Of a stretch of 64,000 nt of DNA, positions 59,282 through 64,000 are shown piece by piece. Origin of the DNA: Macropodus opercularis. Lineage: Eukaryota; Chordata; Actinopteri; Anabantiformes; Osphronemidae. Each line of letters opens with the position of its first letter. Position 1 is the first letter of the stretch. Where the stretch lies: assembly GCA_030770545.1 (NCBI GenBank), contig CM061093.1, forward strand, positions 2,282,501 through 2,346,500, given 5' to 3'. The position numbers and the translations under genes were made by a program. The notes beneath the pieces were generated by a model. It was given only the letters and a program-made list of their open reading frames with translations, did no database searches and had not been told where the DNA came from.

Positions 59282-60520
59282 CCTCCCGACCCTGACCTCC
59301 CATTCGTGGTAGAGGTGGACGCCTCCGTCTGCGGGGTAGGAGCTGTCCTCTCTCAGAGGTCGAGACTAGAGTCTAGGCTCCATCCGTGCGCTTTCTTCTC
59401 TCGAAAACTGTCGGACTCTGAGAGAAATTACGAGGTGGGGAACAGGGAACTGTTAGCAGTTAAGCTCGCCCTTGCAGAATGGCGGCATTGGCTTGAGGGC
59501 GCCAAGCACCAGTTTACAGTGCTCACAGACCACAAGAACCTGGAATACCTCAGATCAGCAAAGAGTCTGAATTCAAGGCAGGCCAGGTGGGCCATTTTTT
59601 TCGAGCGTTTCTCCTTTTCCCTTTCTTTTCGCCCAGGGTCCGAGAACAACAAGGCGGATGCACTTTCAAGGCTATTCTCCACCACGGGCGATACGGACCA
59701 TGGGAAGTTTATCCTTCCCACCTCAGTTCGTCTAGGCGCGGCTCGGCTAGCCTTGGAGGAGGAGGTCCGACTGGCATCACTGAACCATCCTATCCCAGAC
59801 GCCTGTCCCGAACATTGTCTCTTCCGCTCCAAGGTACTGCAACTCTGTCATAACTCTCGTCTCTCCGTTCATCCAGGTTTTTCCCATACTCTGCACATTC
59901 TGTCCCAGAGGTTCTGGTGGCCCTCTATCCGACTTGACACCAAGGATTACATCTCTGCATGCGACTCCTGTGCTAGGGTCAAAACGTCCAATCAACCTCC
60001 TGCCGGACTTCTCCGCCCCCTTCCAATCCCACGGAGGCCATGGTCACACATTGCAATGGAGTTTGTCACGGGTCTGCCCCCCTCAAAAGGTAAAACTGTC
60101 ATCCTGTCCATAATAGATCGATTTTCTAAGATGGCACACTTCGTAGCCCTGCACAAACTCCCCTCAGCTCCCGAGACAGCTCGCCTCCTGACGGACAACG
60201 TGGTCCGCCTCCACGGAATCCCAGAGGACATCGTCTCCGACCGTGGTCCACAGTTTGCGTCCCGCTTCTGGGCGGAGTCTTGTAAGTCCCTGGGAATTAA
60301 GATCAGCCTCTCTTCAGGGTATCATCCACAGACCAACGGGCAGACAGAGAGATTAAATCAGGAGCTGGAGGTTAGCCTCCGTCATCTCGCGGCTAACAAC
60401 TCCACCGCCTGGGCAGAGGAACTAACATGGGCTGAGTATGCCCATAACTCCCTCGTCTCCTCGGCAACAGGGTTTTTCCCCGTTCTATGTAGTTTACGGC
60501 TACCAGCCGCCACTCTTTGA
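59282..60520 (+). pseudogene. Chromovirus RNase H and integrase core
   Basis: The open frame reads DLPFVVEVDAS (RNase H start), YEVGNRELLAV (Glu), VLTDHKNLEYL (Asp) and ENNKADALSR (Asp). The integrase zinc module is HPGFSH plus CDSCARVK. In the catalytic core the first Asp position reads MEFVTGLP, with GAG at 60059-60061, so Asp is replaced by Glu; VSDRGPQF and QTNGQTERLNQELE keep the second Asp and the Glu. The frame is lost near 60475. The fragment before it was separated from its RT by the ERV. A single-base loss near the junction also leaves it out of frame with the upstream half. Confidence 0.88.
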
Positions 60521-61029
60521 ACCACAGTTCAGGCAGTCCACAGTACCATCAGCAGCAGCCTCTGCTCGCCGATGCCATCTGGCCTGGAGACAGGCACGGC
60601 AGGCCCTAATTTCCTCTGTCTCTACCTACGAACACCGAGCCAACCTTCATCGACGACCTGCGCCCCACTACACCGTGGGTCAGCGAGTCTGGTTATCCAC
60701 TCGGGACATCCCCTTAAAGGTACGCTCTCCTAAATTAGCTCCACGTTTCATAGGTCCGTTCCCATTCTCCAAGATCATCAACCCTGCCGCGGTTCGCCTC
60801 CGGCTGCCAGGACCCCTGAGAATCCATCCGACATTTCACGTGTCTCGTATTAAGCCAGTCCAGCTCCAGCGCATTATTCCCTGCCCACCGACCCCCTCCT
60901 CCTCCTCGACTTATCGACGGAGCACCTGCGTATACTGTGCACCGTATCATCAGCTCCCGCCGGAGAGGTCGGGGGCTTCAATACCTGGTCGACTGGGAGG
61001 GCTACGGACCGGAGGAGCGGTCCTGGATC
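60438..61029 (+). pseudogene. Chromovirus integrase C-terminus and truncated chromodomain
   Basis: After the frameshift at about 60475 the integrase tail continues (FYVVYGYQPPLF, VGQRVWLSTRDIPL, APRFIGPFPF, HPTFHVSRIKPV). A second frameshift near 60905 precedes a chromodomain in another frame, with YTVHRIISSRRRG then YLVDWEGYGPEERSWI at 60980-61029. Chromodomains direct such elements to marked chromatin (family knowledge). The domain is cut off after SWI, about half to two thirds complete, marking the 3' truncation of the element. Confidence 0.85.
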
Positions 61030-61528
61030 TTGTCTTGTTTACACCATGTAGCATCTGTGACCCCAACAACCCTGTTGAGTTCGCCTCCACCAACACACTG
61101 ACTAATTACATGGGTTTGTTGAGATTTATAAAATCTGTTAAAACAAATTGTTCTCTACATGTATGACTTTTCAAATATTCTCATGCACTAAAAGAAGAAA
61201 TGCATCCATTTGCTAGAGGCATCTCGTTGTACAGTGGACTACAAGCCAGGAAAACTCAAGTCAAAGCTACATGTGAGCTTAGCGCCAAACAGATCTAAAA
61301 GCACTGAGCAAGAATATTCACAGGAAACCTGAAGCCTCATGTCTGAGAAAACAAAGTGCAGGGTTGGCTTCCTCACTCAGATCACAGCAAATGTAAGTAT
61401 AACGAATACAAACCAACAATCTGGCGATGAGCACACTACGCTGTGTCAGAGAGAGGGAGAGAGAAGATGGGGTTGAGGAGAGTCACTGCTGAATTTATAC
61501 AAACCTGAAATGAAACTAAATGATCAGA
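61030..61528. other. Unassigned sequence
   Basis: About 500 bases with no recognisable gene, repeat or retroelement end. A polypurine tract and 3' LTR of the chromovirus would be expected here and are not seen. Confidence 0.5.
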
Positions 61529-61709
61529 TTAGAGTGTTTGGCACAGATGCCAAGAGGCCTCTGCTACTTCCTTGAGGTGGTGGAGATGTGAAGGTGATGC
61601 AGGGGTTGGGAACTGATGCGAGTTCAAGTAGGAGATGTGCTGCATGACCTCGTCAAAGGCATCAACGTCATCACCCTCGACTGTCGGAGAGGTTGGAGTT
61701 GAAGAAAAC
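61529..61709 (-). CDS. Possible terminal exon of an unrecognised host gene
   Basis: On the minus strand a good acceptor (TTCTCTCTCAG) at 61710 precedes an open stretch of 59 codons ending at TAA 61529-61531, with an acidic run (EGDDVDAFDEVMQHISYL) and a Ser/Pro/His-rich tail. Codon choice looks protein-like. The upstream 36-bp candidate exon does not join in the same phase, so the model is incomplete. I do not recognise the protein. Confidence 0.35.
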
Positions 61710-62288
61710 CTGAGAGAAGAGAAATAACATTACACACAAACCACACGTTTAATACTGATTTCCTCTACTTCAGCATTTTAGTGTTTTATTTTCAGTATTG
61801 TCCAACAATCTCAGACTTCAAATAACTTTTAAAATCGTGCATGATTTTTTTCCACACCTTGACTCGTGAAGACAGGAGAAAGATGGATGAGACTTAGACA
61901 CATGCAACACCTGCATTAACAGGGTACAAAAAAATAATGTGTGTGTCCTGCAGGTCGATCCATAAAGATGAGCCTCAACTCTGCAGCCAGGTCAGAGTTT
62001 TGTGCTCATCGTGTGTCTACTTCTGTTCTGCTTGTGTATCCATAACGGTCCTGCTGCTGAGTGAATACAATCTATAGATGGAGGATGACAACACTAATCA
62101 GCAAAACCCACGACATCTCATTCATTCTGCATCGTGTTGCAAACTGAAGAATGAATCTTTCAGCATCTAGAATGTTTCAGAATCATTGCAGCCAAAGTGG
62201 TGTGAGGAGGCTGTTAGCATGGAGGCACTGTGGACACATGGACATTACTGAGGGGTAGAGTAAGCAGAGCAACCTGAGGTGAACTCAC
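61710..62288. other. Unassigned, probable intron
   Basis: AT-richer, no open frames of note, no recognised repeats. Confidence 0.4.
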
Positions 62289-62324
62289 AGACTGTCTCAG
62301 TGTCATCGTCAAGTCCAGAGTTTT
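62289..62324 (-). CDS. Possible 36-bp internal exon, same host gene
   Basis: Minus strand: acceptor CCTTTTCAG, 36 bases, donor GTGAGT. One frame gives NSGLDDDTETV. Splice sites are good, but the phase conflicts with the longer frame of the downstream exon. Confidence 0.25.
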
Positions 62325-62484
62325 CTGAAAAGGACAAGAAGGAAGGTTGAGGATCTGCAGGAGAGACTCAGGTGCTGCTCACAAGGCCACACTGCAAGAG
62401 GCACCGACCAACAACAACACTGCACTTTGTATTCTACAGAAGAGAGAACAGATCATAAGGTGACAGCAGAGAATCTGTTTAGTA

Positions 62485-62636
62485 ATGAACAACATTCTCC
62501 CTAAACTTTGCTGAAACTCTGCTGACTGTTGGAGTCTGGGGCTCGAAGGCCGTCCCGTCCACAAACAGAGACACACTCAGCACATCATGACTGATGGTTG
62601 GAGGAGTCACAGGAGTTGAGAGTTCACGCCTACTCA
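62485..62636 (-). CDS. Possible internal exon, same host gene
   Basis: Minus-strand open stretch after an acceptor-like GGGCAG, reading RELSTPVTPP and VSLFVDGTAFEPQ, ending at TAA (62479-62481) without an obvious donor. Composition is protein-like. I do not recognise the family. Confidence 0.3.
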
Positions 62637-63092
62637 CTGCCCTCAGTCCTTAGACCACAGAATGAGTCTGTTCTTTACAGGAGTGAAGGGAAGTGGCAGG
62701 ATAAATGTGTGGTCTCTGGCCAACTTTCCTCAGCCTGAAGAAGCTTCTTGGATAGATTCAGAAACGTGTCTACTCTAAACGAAGTCCAGCTGACTCAACT
62801 TTGACGCAGCTTCACCTGGATGACTGAAGATGTAGTTCTCACTGAAGACAGGGAGGACAAAGCTGATTTCCAGGAGTCGGTGCTCAGTGTTCAGCTGAAG
62901 TCAAGCTGTGTGTCTTCAGGGATCTCTCAGCTCGTCTCTGAGCGTCTGGAAGCTCCTCTGGTCCACGATCAGACGACAGCAGCACTGGCCTTAAAGACAC
63001 GCCGTCAGGTAAAAGGCCTCATTCTGTTCTATTCCATTTATATTCTGTCTCTTCTGCTTCACTCAGTCTAGACACATCTGAGTTCTCTGTAC
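62637..63092. other. Unassigned, weak coding potential on the minus strand
   Basis: Minus-strand short open stretches (around 62880-63010) look somewhat protein-like, but I could not find a consistent pair of splice sites. Confidence 0.3.
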
Positions 63093-63256
63093 CTGCTGTG
63101 GTCCCAGATCCAGGTCACGCCCTGCGACAGGTAGCTCCTGCAGGTTCTGATCATCTGGTTGGTGACCTTGGGCAGCACAGAGGTCGTCCTCGGACGAGAC
63201 GGTGGTATCATCCCGATGCTGCTCATCAGGGCGGGAACGTGCTTCATCATGCTGGT
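63093..63256 (-). CDS. Probable internal exon of an unrecognised host gene
   Basis: Minus strand: acceptor CTGTGACAG, a 164-base exon, donor CAG|GTACAG. The frame starting at the first base gives SMMKHVPALMSSIGMI then PKVTNQMIRTCRSYLSQG and WIWDH, which looks like real protein. It is not the phase expected from the neighbouring exon at 63614, so another exon or a different boundary is probably involved. No family assigned. Confidence 0.45.
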
Positions 63257-63613
63257 CTGTCACAGAGGAGGGAAGGTCAGAGAGTCACCAACAGCCTCTG
63301 TTCACCTAAAACCAGTTTTCTGTGTCAGACGTAAACAGGGCGAGGACTCGCATGGATTCTGACTGTTCTGTTCGATTACAAGCAACAGGTTTTGTCACTG
63401 GTTTGAGTCCAGAGACATTTTAAAACTCTGTATTTACCAAGTGTATTTCTCCAGTGGTCTGACGAACTTATCCAGGGTGTAAAGATACTTACACAACAGT
63501 GATGTCTCTGTCCTAAAACGATCCAGCGGCCAGTTGGTGGAAACATGTAACATGTAGGTGGTGTGAAGGAAAGTCCTCTTCCATCTTAACTTACATTTGG
63601 AGTGGATTCAAAC
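63257..63613. other. Probable intron, nothing recognised
   Basis: Between two exon-like stretches on the minus strand. I see no repeat or gene. Confidence 0.3.
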
Positions 63614-63718
63614 CTGACCAGTTCTCTCCAGTTTGCTGGACTCTGGACTTCACCACCTCCCTGAGCAGAGTCCATTTCACATCAGGGCGCTTCACTGCCT
63701 CCTGAATAACGCCCAGGA
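63614..63718 (-). CDS. Probable internal exon, same host gene
   Basis: Minus-strand stretch reading VLGVIQEAVKRPDVKWTLL then REVVKSRVQQTGENWS, amphipathic helix-like, ending at a donor (TCAG|GTTTG). The upstream edge is uncertain (an AG at about 63719 is a weak acceptor). Function unknown. Confidence 0.4.
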
Positions 63719-64000
63719 CAGCTTTAGGGTTTGATTTCCAGATAAACAGACACCACAAGGGTGATCGTGCATCACTTCCAATGCTCCAACTCCACTGATG
63801 GGCCAACATTATCGGCCTTCTCCCTTCACCAGCTATGGATGGTCAAAGTGGGATCATCCAGTGACATCCATCTCAAGATGTAAACCAAACATCGACAGGG
63901 TCCTCCAACATGCAACTAGACTTAAACTAAATGCTGCAGCAACTGATCCTGGGACAGTGTGGTTGTCCATTCTACCTGCAGAGGTGTAGCTCAGCTGACT
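63719..64000. other. Unassigned right edge
   Basis: Nothing recognised; may be intron of the minus-strand gene. Confidence 0.3.

Larger units (their letters stand above)
46701..61029 (+). mobile_element. Decayed Ty3/gypsy chromovirus, interrupted by an ERV
   Basis: Element order is 5' LTR (46701-48235), primer site, gag, protease, RT remnant (to 50086), [ERV 50087-59276], RNase H, integrase and chromodomain fragment (59277-61029). The chromodomain at the integrase C-terminus and the TGTCACG...GTAACA LTR place it among vertebrate chromoviruses related to sushi/Tf1 elements (family knowledge). It ends abruptly inside the chromodomain; I see no polypurine tract or 3' LTR before 64000. Several active-site residues are gone, so it is dead. 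Its 5' LTR lies directly against the satellite array. Confidence 0.88.

Overview
This is a eukaryotic nuclear window with no prokaryotic gene organisation. It most likely comes from a teleost fish. That is inferred from a Tf1/sushi-type chromodomain Ty3/gypsy element with a long TGTCACG...GTAACA LTR, a class I (gamma/epsilon-like) endogenous retrovirus (ERV), and a few intron-interrupted coding stretches at the right end. The species cannot be told from sequence alone.

Region 1 (1-46700) is a highly homogeneous satellite array. The basic unit is a 702-bp higher-order repeat (HOR) of ten diverged monomers (m1-m10) of 75, 59, 76, 72, 61, 74, 75, 60, 75 and 75 bp. The tenth monomer is present one, two or three times, giving 702-, 777- and 852-bp units. 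At a larger scale, multi-HOR blocks are themselves duplicated (offsets of 13,452 bp, about 20.1 kb, 6,127 bp and 3,228 bp). Four times the array is interrupted by a 2.05-2.15-kb GC-rich module (5382, 18834, 22234, 25462). Each module starts with the first bases of the chromovirus LTR, carries a 33-bp and a 40-bp minisatellite, and ends by fusing with the satellite at the same point of the 40-bp repeat.

Region 2 (46701-61029) is the chromovirus itself: a 5' LTR (46701-48235) at the array edge, a putative self-primer site, decayed gag, protease and RT, then RNase H, integrase and a chromodomain fragment. It has no 3' LTR. Key residues are lost: the protease catalytic Asp is Gly, one CCHC Cys is a stop codon, the RT palm is deleted, and the first integrase Asp is Glu.

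Region 3 (50087-59276) is an ERV inserted into the chromovirus between RT and RNase H, with a 5-bp target duplication (CTTAC). Its two LTRs (558 and 560 bp) are about 98% alike. Gag, pol and env are all recognisable but broken by frameshifts, stops and deletions. Three features stand out. (a) The leader, downstream of a splice donor, has four consecutive hairpins with unrelated stems but the same 8-nt loop (GACGTANT). (b) gag and pol share a frame across a UGA-CUA-G stop. (c) Between protease and RT lies a domain with two H-x-[T/S] motifs resembling the 2H phosphoesterase (LigT-like) fold.

Region 4 (61030-64000) is probably host DNA. Minus-strand stretches read like exons of a gene I do not recognise, and their splice phases do not all agree, so they are given at low confidence.
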